Shown in pieces: positions 8,024 through 17,154 of a DNA stretch of 50,816 nt. Within the stretch, counting starts at the first letter, position 1; each line of letters starts with the position of its first letter. The translations under genes and the position numbers were made by a program. A model generated the notes under the pieces. That model searched no databases. It saw only the letters and a list, made by a program, of their open reading frames with translations, and was not told the origin of the DNA. The stretch is from Ga0077555 sp031367895. Lineage in GTDB: Bacteria; Pseudomonadota; Alphaproteobacteria; Rhizobiales; Hyphomicrobiaceae. The stretch is taken from positions 1 to 50,816 of the forward strand of contig JANLQP010000070.1 in the NCBI GenBank assembly GCA_031367895.1, written 5' to 3'.

Positions 8024-8956
8024 ATGCGCTGGCGTCCAACAATCGAGCGCGCATGGCAGCGCTTCGGTGACGGCGATGAGACCGCTGTCGCTCAATCGCA
8101 CGGCGATCGCATCTTCGGACGCGTCAATGCTGGTCTGATGCTCGTCTTCCTGGCTTCGACGCTCTATCCCTTCATTTACATTCTTTCTGTGTCGATCAGT
8201 TCCGGCGCAGCCGTGACGTCGGGCAAGGTCGTGTTCTGGCCGTCGGAGATCACACTCGCAGCCTACGGGCAGGTGCTGGCCGACCAGAAATTCTGGATCG
8301 CCTACGCCAACACGTTTTTCTACGCCATCGCCGGCACCGCCATGAGCCTCGCGCTGATCGTGCCCGGCGCCTATGCGCTCGCGAAAGCCCGGTTGAAGGG
8401 CCGGCGCGTCTTCAATTTCCTGATCGCCGTCACGCTTTGGTTCCACGCGGGCCTGATCCCGTTCTTCCTCAACGTGCGCGATCTCGGCCTGCTCGACAGC
8501 CGCTTCGGCATCGTCGTTGCATTCGCGTGCAACGCCTTCAACGTCATCCTGATGCGCAACGCGTTCGAGCAGGTGCCGGCAGCCTACGAGGAATCGGCGC
8601 GCCTCGACGGCGCCGACGATTTCAAGAGCTTCTGGTTTGTAGCGGTGCCGCTTGCCTTGCCGACGATCACGACAGTCGCGCTGCTCGCGCTCGTCACGCG
8701 CTGGAACGGCTATTTCTGGTCGATGGTTCTGCTGTTTGATGAGAACAAGGTGCCGCTGCAGGTGTATCTGAAGAAGGTCATCGTCGATCTGCGCGCCGAC
8801 GACGCCATGGCCGCAAAACTCGCGACCGCCGACTACAGTTTCGAAACGATGACGGCCGCCGTGATCGTCGTCTCGTTGCTGCCGATCCTGCTGCTCTATC
8901 CGTGGCTGCTCCGGATCTTCACCAAGGGCATGATGATCGGCGGGGTAAAGGAATGA
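8024..8956 (+). CDS. algM2: Alginate-type oligosaccharide ABC permease, AlgM2/YtcP family
   Basis: This is the second membrane subunit of the importer, 310 residues from the ATG at 8024. A GTG at 8015 overlapping the previous stop is an alternative start. It has a CarB/YtcP-type start (RIFGRVNAGLMLVFLASTLYPFIYILSVSISSG in essence) and the conserved PGAYALAKARLKGR block. The ATPase-contact EAA loop is QVPAAYEESARLDGADD, and the end is LLLYPWLLRIFTKGMMIGGVKE-like, as is usual in this family. It is coupled to the binding-protein gene through an ATGA overlap (8953-8956). Confidence 0.9.
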   Translation: MRWRPTIERAWQRFGDGDETAVAQSHGDRIFGRVNAGLMLVFLASTLYPFIYILSVSISSGAAVTSGKVVFWPSEITLAAYGQVLADQKFWIAYANTFFYAIAGTAMSLALIVPGAYALAKARLKGRRVFNFLIAVTLWFHAGLIPFFLNVRDLGLLDSRFGIVVAFACNAFNVILMRNAFEQVPAAYEESARLDGADDFKSFWFVAVPLALPTITTVALLALVTRWNGYFWSMVLLFDENKVPLQVYLKKVIVDLRADDAMAAKLATADYSFETMTAAVIVVSLLPILLLYPWLLRIFTKGMMIGGVKE

Positions 8957-10527
8957 GTGCGTCGGGCACAGTTCATCGGGTTGCACGTTGCGCGCTCGGG
9001 CGGGTGCTCGCCGTTGCCTGCTGCCTGGCTTCACCAGCAGCAGCTGAATCGGCGCGCATCCACGCAGCAGAAGAGCCACTCGATCTGACGATCCACATGC
9101 ATTTCCGTGACAAGTACACGTGGCGCGAGGATTGGCCGGTCGCGAAGGAACTGACGCGGCTGACGGGCTTGCGTCTGCGCAACGTCGCCTCGACTGCGAC
9201 GGCTTCCAGCCGTGAGGCCTTCAACCTGATGCTGGTCTCGGGCGCGCTGCCCGACATCGTCGCCGGCGACGGGTTGAAGGCACAGTTCATCCGCTATGGT
9301 CAGGAAGGTGCGTTCATTCCGCTGGATGCACTGATCGAGAAACACGCGCCGCATCTGCAACTCTATCTCACTGAAAACCCCGACGTGCGCCAGGCGATTG
9401 CGGCGCCGGACGGGCGGATCTATTTCATTCCCTATCTACCCGACGGCAAATACGCGCGCGGTTGGTTCATCCGTCACGATTGGCTGGAAAAGCTCGGACT
9501 TGCCGTGCCGCAAACGGTCGACGAGCTCTATGCCGTGCTGACGGCCTTCAAGACGCGCGATCCCAATGGCAATGGCCGCGCTGACGAGGTGCCGTTTTTC
9601 GTCCGCGAGGCGACGGAACTGGGCCGTCTCTTCACGCTTTGGGATGCGCGCTCGACCGGCTCCGACGCATCGCACGACTTCTACGTCGTGGCCGGCGCCG
9701 TTCGCCACCCCTACGCCGACGCCAACTACCGCATCGCGATCCGCAACGTCGCGCGCTGGTATGCGGAAAGCCTGATCGACCGCGAGGTTTACACGCGTGG
9801 GCCACGTGCGCGCGAGGTCATGCTCGGCTCCAATCTCGGCGGCATGACGCACGACTGGTTCGCGAGCACCGCCGGCTACAACGCAGCGTTCGGCCAACGC
9901 GTAGCGGGCCTCAAGTTCCTCGCGGTTGCGCCGCCGGCCAGCGTCTCCGGCCGCCGCATCGAGGAGAACCGACGCGCGCGCGTGCGGCCGGACGGCTGGG
10001 CGATCACGCACGTCAACAAACATCCGGTGGAAACAATTCGGCTGTTCGATTTCTATTTTTCGCCGGAAGGAAAGCGTCTCGCCAACTTCGGCATCGAGGG
10101 CGTGCAATACGCGATGATCGCGGACAAGCCGACATTCAAGGCCGACGTGCTCAACGCCAAGAAAGCTGTGAATACGCAGCTATGGGAGATCGGCGCGCAG
10201 ATCCCGATCGGCTTCCCGCAGGACTACGCTTATGAGGCGCAATGGACGGACCCGATCGCGGCTGCGGGCATCAAACTCTATGAGCAAGGAAACTATCTGA
10301 TCGACGATTTTCCGGGCGTCAACCCGGCGCCCGACGAGCGGCGGCGGATGGACCGCAAGTGGCCGGCGATCCTCTCCAGCATGCTCGAGCACCAGCAGGC
10401 GTGGATTCTCGGCGCGCGTAACGTCGATGCCGATTGGGACGCCTACATGGCGCGCCTGCAGCGCCTCGGTTTCGAGGAGGTGCTCGCCGCTATGCAGAAG
10501 GCCTACGACCGTCAATACAAGCGATAG
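8953..10527 (+). CDS. algQ2: Periplasmic alginate-oligosaccharide binding protein, AlgQ1/AlgQ2 type
   Basis: The 524-residue solute-binding protein starts with an export signal (hydrophobic RVLAVACCLASPAAA, cleavage after AAA near residue 32). It follows Sphingomonas AlgQ2 closely through its length as I recall that sequence: an IHMHFRDK opening, FNLMLVSGALPDIV, YGQEGAFIPL, FIPYLPDGKYARG, GGMTHDWFASTAGYN, RVRPDGWAI, GAQIPIGF and a final AYDRQYK. Residues 203-212 read DPNGNGRADE, the EF-hand-like calcium loop characteristic of AlgQ1/AlgQ2. AlgQ proteins deliver alginate and its oligomers to AlgM1M2. The ATG overlaps the algM2 stop. It probably binds unsaturated or saturated oligouronides; the exact chain length cannot be read from sequence. 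Confidence 0.92.
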   Translation: MSASGTVHRVARCALGRVLAVACCLASPAAAESARIHAAEEPLDLTIHMHFRDKYTWREDWPVAKELTRLTGLRLRNVASTATASSREAFNLMLVSGALPDIVAGDGLKAQFIRYGQEGAFIPLDALIEKHAPHLQLYLTENPDVRQAIAAPDGRIYFIPYLPDGKYARGWFIRHDWLEKLGLAVPQTVDELYAVLTAFKTRDPNGNGRADEVPFFVREATELGRLFTLWDARSTGSDASHDFYVVAGAVRHPYADANYRIAIRNVARWYAESLIDREVYTRGPRAREVMLGSNLGGMTHDWFASTAGYNAAFGQRVAGLKFLAVAPPASVSGRRIEENRRARVRPDGWAITHVNKHPVETIRLFDFYFSPEGKRLANFGIEGVQYAMIADKPTFKADVLNAKKAVNTQLWEIGAQIPIGFPQDYAYEAQWTDPIAAAGIKLYEQGNYLIDDFPGVNPAPDERRRMDRKWPAILSSMLEHQQAWILGARNVDADWDAYMARLQRLGFEEVLAAMQKAYDRQYKR

Positions 10528-10550
10528 CATCGGATATCAGAGCAACGCGC

Positions 10551-12893
10551 ATGACCAGCACCGACGTCCAGGACAAAATGCTCGACGAGCCCCGCGCCGG
10601 CGGCTTGACGGTGCGCTATCAGCCGGACGGCGATTCCGTCTACGAGAATCCGCCGCGTTTTGCCTGGCTGCCGGCACTCGATGAAACGGCTGCCTATGTC
10701 GTGCGCGTCGCCGATAGCGCCGACTTTGCCGCGGACAAGACGCGGTCTTACACCGGCATCCGCCGCAACTTCTTCACGCCGGCCGAGCCGCTGCCGGCCG
10801 GCCGGTACGTGTGGAGCTATGCCATCTGGGACGCGTCGACGAAACAGCCGGCCAGCGCCTGGAGCACAACGCGTTCGTTCGAGATCCCCGAACGATTGAA
10901 GCCCTGCCCGCTGCCGTCGTCGGAAGTGCGGTTCGCCAATGCCGCGCGCTCGCACCCACGATTGTGGCTCGGTGCCGTTGCAGCGAAAGCGTTCGCCACC
11001 GCGTTGCAAACCAATCCGGATCACTGCGGGTTCGCCACGTTCTTCGAGCGCTCGGTGCAGCGGTTCATCGCGATGCCGATCCACCCGGAAGTCACGCCCT
11101 ACGACAATGGCGTGCGCACCGCGGTGCGCTGGCGTGCGATCTACATCGAATGTCAGGAGGTGCTATACGCGATCCGGCATCTGGCCATCGCCGGTCGCCT
11201 GCAGGGCAAGCCGGAATTGACCGCGCGCGCGAAGGAATGGCTGCTCAGCGTTGCGGCGTGGGACCCGAAGGGCACAACCTCGCGCTCTTACAACGACGAG
11301 GCCGCCTTCCGCATCGCCAATGCGCTGGCCTGGGGCTACGACTGGCTCTACGACGACCTCAGTGTGCAGGAACGCAAAACTGTCCGCGACGCGCTGCTGG
11401 TGCGCACGCGGGATCTGGCCGAACACATCATCGAGCACGCGCGCATCCACATCTTCCCATACGACAGCCACGCGGTGCGCTTCCTGTCCGCCGCGATGAT
11501 CCCGTGCTGCATCGCGCTGCTCCATGACGTCGAGAGTGACGAGACGGACGGCCCGCGCGCCTGGCTCGACTACACGGTCGAATATCTCTTCTCGATCTAT
11601 TCGCCGTGGGGCGGACGCGACGGCGGCTGGGCGGAAGGGCCGCACTACTGGACGCTCGGCCTTGCGTATCTCCTCGACGCCGCGGAACTCATGCAGGGCT
11701 ATCTCGGGGTCGATCTGCTGGCGCGTCCGTTCTTCCAGGCGACGGCGCGGTTCCCGATCTACACCAAGCCACCGGGTGCGCGGCGCGTCTCGTTTGGCGA
11801 TGACTCGACGATGGGCGATCTGCCGAGCTTGAAGGTCGGCAGCAACGTCCGCCGATTGGCGCGTGTCCTGGAGCAGCCATTGGCCGGTCATGCGATCTGG
11901 TACGACGAAGAATTGAAGCGACAGGACACCGGCACGGCGCGGCTCTTCTACAACTATGGCTGGTGGGACTTCGATTTCGAGAACCTGACGCTCGCTTCCG
12001 CCGGCGCGCTGCCAGCCGCGCGTGAACCGTCCGATCTGCCCTCCGTCGTGCATTTCGCCGACGTCGGCTGGGTCGCGATCCAGCGGCACATGCACGCCCC
12101 CGCGCACCATGTGCACTTCGTGCTGAAGGCCAGCCCCTATGGCTCGCTCAGCCACAGCCACGGCGACCAGGGCGCGTTTCTGTTGCGCGCGTTCGGTGAG
12201 GATCTGGCGATCCAGAGCGGCCATTACGTCGCCTTCAATTCGGCGATGCACCGCGAGTGGCGCCGGCAGACGCGCTCGAAGAACGCAATCCTGATCGGCG
12301 GCAAAGGCCAATACGCCGGCACCGACAAGGGCCGCGCCAAAGCCGCCAACGGCCGCATCGTTGAGGTCCAGGAGACGGCGCGCGCGATCGTCGTCCGCTG
12401 CGACACGACGAATGCGTATCGCGCCGAGAACGCTTCGCTCGAAAAGGTCGAGCGCACCGTGCACTACGTCGACGACAGCTATTTCGTCATCGTCGATCGC
12501 GTCGAGACGAGCGAGCCGGAGCCGGTGCAATGGCTGCTGCACGGCGCGACGCCGTTCGATGCGGGCGGCGCCACGTTCCGCATGACGGGCGAGCGCGCCG
12601 GGCTCTACGGGCAGATGGTCTATGCCAGCGCGGGCAAGCCGAAGGCGACGGCCGTGACGGGTTTCCCCGGCATTCCCGACGCCGAGATCGTCAAGCTCGC
12701 GATCCACTATCACGTTGCGATCGAGGTGCCGGCGGCGCGGCGGACGAGCCTCGTGACCTTGCTGGTGCCGTATCCGAGGTCGGCGCCGATGCGGATACTC
12801 CACTACACCGACGACCAGGGCTACGAGGCGCGCGTCACGTTCGTCGATGCGGCCGACCGCGAGTACGTCGTCGTTGTGCAGAAGGATCTGTAA
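10551..12893 (+). CDS. Oligoalginate lyase, polysaccharide lyase family 15 type
   Basis: The 780-residue protein has an N-terminal beta domain (about 1-130), a central alpha/alpha-toroid (about 130-400) and a C-terminal heparinase II/III-like beta domain. This is the layout of PL15 exolytic oligoalginate lyases such as Agrobacterium Atu3025 (about 776 residues). His307 (YDSHAVRF) and Tyr366 (EGPHYW) fall where I recall the catalytic His311 and Tyr365 of Atu3025. His535 and His537 lie in SLSHSHGDQG, the heparinase-type C-terminal motif. No signal peptide is seen, so it should act in the cytoplasm on imported oligomers, releasing unsaturated uronate monomers. The gene starts 23 bases after the binding-protein gene, implying one operon. 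Other uronic-acid oligomers cannot be excluded as substrate. Confidence 0.85.
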   Translation: MTSTDVQDKMLDEPRAGGLTVRYQPDGDSVYENPPRFAWLPALDETAAYVVRVADSADFAADKTRSYTGIRRNFFTPAEPLPAGRYVWSYAIWDASTKQPASAWSTTRSFEIPERLKPCPLPSSEVRFANAARSHPRLWLGAVAAKAFATALQTNPDHCGFATFFERSVQRFIAMPIHPEVTPYDNGVRTAVRWRAIYIECQEVLYAIRHLAIAGRLQGKPELTARAKEWLLSVAAWDPKGTTSRSYNDEAAFRIANALAWGYDWLYDDLSVQERKTVRDALLVRTRDLAEHIIEHARIHIFPYDSHAVRFLSAAMIPCCIALLHDVESDETDGPRAWLDYTVEYLFSIYSPWGGRDGGWAEGPHYWTLGLAYLLDAAELMQGYLGVDLLARPFFQATARFPIYTKPPGARRVSFGDDSTMGDLPSLKVGSNVRRLARVLEQPLAGHAIWYDEELKRQDTGTARLFYNYGWWDFDFENLTLASAGALPAAREPSDLPSVVHFADVGWVAIQRHMHAPAHHVHFVLKASPYGSLSHSHGDQGAFLLRAFGEDLAIQSGHYVAFNSAMHREWRRQTRSKNAILIGGKGQYAGTDKGRAKAANGRIVEVQETARAIVVRCDTTNAYRAENASLEKVERTVHYVDDSYFVIVDRVETSEPEPVQWLLHGATPFDAGGATFRMTGERAGLYGQMVYASAGKPKATAVTGFPGIPDAEIVKLAIHYHVAIEVPAARRTSLVTLLVPYPRSAPMRILHYTDDQGYEARVTFVDAADREYVVVVQKDL

Positions 12894-12935
12894 TACCGTT
12901 GTGCAGATTGTTTGACCCGTGCTTCGCCGCTGTCC

Positions 12936-12976
12936 GCGCCATCCGGCCGGCTCCCTGCAGGGGAGTCGGATGGCGC
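12936..12976 (+). terminator. Large stem-loop after the oligoalginate operon
   Basis: GCGCCATCCG (12936-12945) pairs perfectly with CGGATGGCGC (12967-12976), and CTCCC-tgca-GGGAG extends the structure inside. It lies 43 bases past the lyase stop. No T-run follows on the plus strand, so a classic Rho-independent terminator is uncertain; transcript-end stabilisation is also possible. The rest of the 273-base spacer up to 13166 shows no gene. Confidence 0.5.
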
Positions 12977-13166
12977 AAAGTAAAAGCGATACCGGCGCCT
13001 GGCTGGTCGATGACAGGTCGAACATTTTGCTCGCCGGTATAAGGGGCTGCTTCCCGCCGGACGCGGTTGCAAAACAGCAGGCAGAGTGTGAAGTTCGACT
13101 GGGGGCTCTCGGTCGCGGCTGTGCGTGGCGATTGCTCAGGCTCAACGCCGCTGACGGAGGGAAACC

Positions 13167-15773
13167 ATGGCCGCCAAGAACGAACGTCCTGTTGCCGCCG
13201 ATCGCGGCGCCATGCCCGGACCGCTGTCGGGGGTCCGGGTCATCGAGTACGCCGACGAGCAGGCGGAATACTGCGGGCTGACGCTGGCGGGCCTTGGCGC
13301 CGACGTCATCAAGGTGGAGCCGCCCGGAGGCAGCCCAACGCGCCGGATCGGGCCGTTCTACAACGACAAGGCGGACCCCGAGGGCTCGCTTTTCTTCTGG
13401 CAGTACAATCGCGGCAAGCGCTCGATCGAGCTGGATCTGAAGCAGGAAAAAGACCGCGCGCGGTTCCGTTCGCTCGTCGCTTCCGCCGACATCCTGCTCG
13501 AGTCGACGCCGAAGGGCGAGTTCGACCTGCTTGGTTTGAGCGCGAAAGCTCTCACCGGAAAACATCCCGCCTTGATCCACGCGCGCGTGACGCCGTTCGG
13601 TGATGACGGCCCGTGGAGCGATTTCAAGGCCAGCGATCTCGTGCACCTCGCACTCGGCGGCGTCATGATGAACTGCGGCTATGATCCAGCGCCGGACGGC
13701 ACCTACGACCTGCCACCGATCGCGCCGCAGATGTGGCACGCCTGTCATATCGCCGGCGAGCAGCTCTCCATGGCGATCACGGCGGCGCTGATGTACCGCT
13801 TCCGCACCGGCCTTGGCCAGCAGGTGTCGTGCGCCGTGCACGAGGCGGTCGCGAAATGCACCGAGGTCGATCTGATGACCTGGGTGATGCGGCGATCGCC
13901 GATCCTGCGCCAGACCTGCCGGCACGCGCGTGAATCGATCTCTCCGCATCCGACGATCGCGCACACCAAGGACGGCCGCTGGGTGATGGCGAACCTCGGC
14001 AACCATCCGGATGATGGGAAACGGCTGATCGCCCTGCTCGACCGCTATGGCATCGAGTCCGGGCTGACGGCGGAGACCGCGGCGCCACCGAGGACGGGAC
14101 GGTTCGTGCCGGGCACCGCGCCCGACACCTCGAAACGCGATCAGTCCATGGAAGCCGTCACGCGATTCGTGCGCGCCTTCACCTACGAGAACGTGCCCTG
14201 GCGCGAGGCGCAGCAGGCAGGCATGCTGTGGGCGCCACTCCGCAAGCCGCACGAGAATGCCGTCGACCCGCATTGGCTGAAACGCGGCAGCCTGACCGAC
14301 GTCGAACACCCGGAGTTGGGCCAGTCCTTCCGTTACGCCACAAGCAAATGGATCGCGACCGGGACAAGCTGGGCGCCGGGCCGGCGCGCACCACGCCTGA
14401 ACGAGGATGCGGCCAGTGTCGACACGCCGACGCCGCGCGACACGCCGGTGATGGCGGCGAAACCCGATGCCACGCGCGCGGGCAAGCCGTCGAAGCGAGC
14501 CAAGCCGTTCGCACTCGACGGTATCCGCATCGTCGACTTCACCTGGTTCCTGGCCTCGGCCGGCGGCACGCGGTTCCTCTCGTCGTTCGGCGCCGAGAGC
14601 ATCAAGATCGAGATCAAGACGCACCCGGACACGCGGCTTGCCGCCATGGCGCCGATCGGCGGCCGTGAGGCGCGCGAGCAGGCGACGGCGCCGTTGCGCG
14701 GCGTCACCGATCCCGACATGGGCGGCCAGTTCAACAACAAGAATCCGGGCAAGCGCGGCATCTCGCTCAACGTCCGCCACCCCAAAGGCCTGGAGATTGC
14801 GCGCAAGCTCGTCGCCATGTCCGACATCGTCGCGGAAGGCTTTTCGCCGGGCGTGCTCGACAATTGGGGGCTCGGCTACGACAACCTGAAGGAAATCAAG
14901 AAGGACATCATCTACGTGCAGCAGTCGGGGATGGGCGCGCAGGGCACCTACGGCCGTTTCCGCACGGTGGGTCCGATCGCGAACGCGTTCGCCGGCCTCT
15001 CCGAGATGTCGGGGCTGCCGGAGCCTGCGATGCCGGCGGGATGGGGCTATTCCTATCTCGACTGGATGGGCGCCTACAGTTTCGCGCTCGCCATGCTTTC
15101 GGCACTCTACCACCGGGAGCGCACCGGCGAGGGCCAATGGATCGACGCCTCGCAGACCGAGGTCGGCCTCTTCATCTGCGGCACGGCGATCCTCGACTGG
15201 TCGGCGAACGGGCGCATCACGCCGCGCACGGGCAACCGGTCACCGAACAAGCTTGCCGCACCGCACGGCGCCTATCCGTGCTCAGGGATCGACCGCTGGC
15301 TCGCCATCGCGTGCTTCTCGGATGGCGAATGGGGGGCGTTGTGTGAGGTGGCAAAACAACCGGGCTGGGCACGCGACGATCGCTTCGCGACGCTCGCCGG
15401 CCGTCTCGCCAACCAGGACGCGCTGGATGCGTTGGTTGGGCAATGGACACGGGGCCAAGACGCGCGGCAACTGATGCTGGCGCTGCAGAAGGCTGGCGTC
15501 CCGGCAGGCGTTTGCCAGACGACAGAGGAGCGCTGCGAGCACGACCCGCAGCTGAAGCATCTCGAGTGGCTGACGGAAGTGACCGGCACCAAGATCGGCC
15601 GCTGGCCCGTCGCTGAGGTGCCAGTGAAGCTCAGTGGCAGCCCCGCCTACGCCGGTGGCCGGATCGATCGCGGCGCGCCCTGCTACGGCGAAGACAACGA
15701 ATACGTCTATGGCGAACTCCTGGGAATGTCGACGCGCGAGATCGCGGATTTGGCGGCCGACGGCGTGTTTTGA
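13167..15773 (+). CDS. Fused two-domain family III CoA-transferase (CaiB/BaiF)
   Basis: At 868 residues this is twice the usual 400-residue CaiB/BaiF length, with two full domains in tandem. Domain 1 spans about 15-430 (GPLSGVRVIEYADEQ start, then LGADVIKVEPPGGSP). Domain 2 spans about 450-868 (LDGIRIVDFTWFLAS start, then FGAESIKIEIKTHPDTR). They are joined by a Lys/Arg-rich linker. Family III enzymes move CoA between acids through an aspartyl-CoA thioester. Domain 1 keeps that Asp (Asp157 in FKASDLVHLALGG). Domain 2 has Gly602 at the aligned place (RTVGPIANAFAGL). Some two-subunit family III enzymes are understood to have one catalytic and one non-catalytic chain, so this may be a fused heterodimer. 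Substrate is unknown. The ATG follows GGAGGGAAACC. Confidence 0.88.
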   Translation: MAAKNERPVAADRGAMPGPLSGVRVIEYADEQAEYCGLTLAGLGADVIKVEPPGGSPTRRIGPFYNDKADPEGSLFFWQYNRGKRSIELDLKQEKDRARFRSLVASADILLESTPKGEFDLLGLSAKALTGKHPALIHARVTPFGDDGPWSDFKASDLVHLALGGVMMNCGYDPAPDGTYDLPPIAPQMWHACHIAGEQLSMAITAALMYRFRTGLGQQVSCAVHEAVAKCTEVDLMTWVMRRSPILRQTCRHARESISPHPTIAHTKDGRWVMANLGNHPDDGKRLIALLDRYGIESGLTAETAAPPRTGRFVPGTAPDTSKRDQSMEAVTRFVRAFTYENVPWREAQQAGMLWAPLRKPHENAVDPHWLKRGSLTDVEHPELGQSFRYATSKWIATGTSWAPGRRAPRLNEDAASVDTPTPRDTPVMAAKPDATRAGKPSKRAKPFALDGIRIVDFTWFLASAGGTRFLSSFGAESIKIEIKTHPDTRLAAMAPIGGREAREQATAPLRGVTDPDMGGQFNNKNPGKRGISLNVRHPKGLEIARKLVAMSDIVAEGFSPGVLDNWGLGYDNLKEIKKDIIYVQQSGMGAQGTYGRFRTVGPIANAFAGLSEMSGLPEPAMPAGWGYSYLDWMGAYSFALAMLSALYHRERTGEGQWIDASQTEVGLFICGTAILDWSANGRITPRTGNRSPNKLAAPHGAYPCSGIDRWLAIACFSDGEWGALCEVAKQPGWARDDRFATLAGRLANQDALDALVGQWTRGQDARQLMLALQKAGVPAGVCQTTEERCEHDPQLKHLEWLTEVTGTKIGRWPVAEVPVKLSGSPAYAGGRIDRGAPCYGEDNEYVYGELLGMSTREIADLAADGVF

Positions 15774-16036
15774 GGGCGTGGCGAGCGTTCTCGCTCCCCG
15801 TTCCTGCACGCCACGGGGAGGGACAGTGGCAAGCTCAAACGTTAGTTGGGCGGACGTCCGCTGTTGTGCCAGCTTCGAGCGTCGAAAGGACGAAACGGGT
15901 ATGGGGCGGGTTGGGCCAGGTGCTGCCGCTGGCGGCGGCGATTTTGGCAGCGAAGGACGGCAGCTTTGACGAACTGCGGACGTCGCGCCAGACGCAGGCA
16001 CTTGCTGCGTGCTTAGGCAGAAAATGGTGGGTGTCC

Positions 16037-16087
16037 CGAATTACTTTCGAATTACTTGCCGTCCCGAATTACTTGTCCGAATTGCTT
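16037..16087. repeat. Four short direct repeats beside the hydrolase stop
   Basis: CGAATTACTT occurs at 16037-16046, 16048-16057 and 16065-16074, and CGAATTGCTT at 16078-16087 overlaps the hydrolase stop codon. Two of the copies lie inside a longer 13-base repeat, GTCCCGAATTACT. The rest of the 313-base spacer from 15774 holds GC-rich inverted segments (GCGAG-cgtt-CTCGC near 15781) between two convergent genes and no convincing gene. Confidence 0.6.
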
Positions 16088-17154
16088 TATCGCCGATGCT
16101 TGGAAAGGAATGTCCAGGCGAGTTCAATTCCTTCAGCGTCTCGGCATACAGGCCCTAGGAATCGCCTCACGAACCAGTTGTCAGGCAATACGTATTTTGC
16201 CGACGGTATTGTATGGCCGCCCCCAATCATGGCGAAAGTCTCAACAGGCGCGCCACCGGGTTGCGCGCCATAGACGCGGTGTTCGATGACGCAGTTGTCG
16301 TCCGGGGCCCGGTCTGGCAGGCGTGCAGTCGATGTCGGCTCCATTGATGCAGAATTGGCGCTAAGCCACCAACTGACGGTCGCAGCAGTGGATCGCGTCT
16401 CGCCGCGTCCACCAGCGATTTTGCCGCCGTTCCAGAGCACCAGCGGATCGAGAGTGCCGTTCGCGATGAGGAGCGGCGTTGGCTTGCTTGGCCGTTTGAG
16501 CCTGGAGCCATCAACTGGCAATGCTGACACAAAGGCTGCACCAGCAGCGAACCGTTCGGGCGCTTCCATGAGCAGCCGAAACGTCATCATGCCCCCGTTC
16601 GATGCCCCAGTGACATAGACGCGCGTGCGATCAACGTTGTGAGTTCCATTCGCCCAATCAAGGAGGCCAAGCAGGAAGCTGACGTCGTCGGCCGTGCTCT
16701 CGCGCGATACGCCTTGCCGCAGATCGTTCCAGGTCTGATCGTCTGACGTCGCGCTGCCGGTTTCGGCATGCGTAGCATTGGGTACTAGCAGCAATGCGTT
16801 CTCGCGCTCGGCGAGTTCGGGCCATCCACGGGTCGCCCCCGCCGTGGTCGAGAACAAGTGCCGCATGCTTTGCCCACCCCCGTGAAGGATCAGCAGAACC
16901 GGCGCCGCTTGGGACTTATCCTTGGGTGCGCGAACTAAGAACCAGCGTTCGGTCGAGCCAACCTGTACGCTGCGCTCAGCGAACCCAAGTGCCGCCAGCT
17001 CGATTGCAGTCGAGGCAGGCCGGCGGATAGTCTGGGCCAGTAATGGCTTGGGCAAGGCCAACAGCAGCGCCAGAACAAAAACCGAGAGTTGAATTGAGAG
17101 GCGGATGATTGTCCGAACAAGATCGTGAGTTGCATGCGGTGCTGGTTCGTTCAT
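16087..17154 (-). CDS. Secreted alpha/beta hydrolase, PHB depolymerase/LpqC-like
   Basis: I use the ATG at 17154, preceded by GGAG eight bases upstream, giving 355 residues. The first 41 form an export signal with a long hydrophobic core ending in PLLAQ. The oxyanion block LILHGGGQSM (88-97) is followed by the nucleophile elbow TGASNGGMM (Ser185), Asp236 in NGTLDPLV and His314 in GGGHTIP. This is a full Ser-Asp-His triad in the order of the LpqC, feruloyl esterase and short-chain PHB depolymerase group. The protein likely cleaves esters outside the inner membrane. The substrate (polyester, acetylated or feruloylated sugar) is not determined. It is monocistronic in appearance, convergent with the CoA-transferase gene. 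Confidence 0.8.
   Translation of the reverse strand: MNEPAPHATHDLVRTIIRLSIQLSVFVLALLLALPKPLLAQTIRRPASTAIELAALGFAERSVQVGSTERWFLVRAPKDKSQAAPVLLILHGGGQSMRHLFSTTAGATRGWPELAERENALLLVPNATHAETGSATSDDQTWNDLRQGVSRESTADDVSFLLGLLDWANGTHNVDRTRVYVTGASNGGMMTFRLLMEAPERFAAGAAFVSALPVDGSRLKRPSKPTPLLIANGTLDPLVLWNGGKIAGGRGETRSTAATVSWWLSANSASMEPTSTARLPDRAPDDNCVIEHRVYGAQPGGAPVETFAMIGGGHTIPSAKYVLPDNWFVRRFLGPVCRDAEGIELAWTFLSKHRR

Noticed and set aside
11163..15137. A 1324-codon open frame on the minus strand
   Set aside because: It lies antisense to the PL15 lyase and CoA-transferase, both strongly supported. Its translation is Arg/His/Asp-rich without any domain, as expected from GC-rich codon shadowing.
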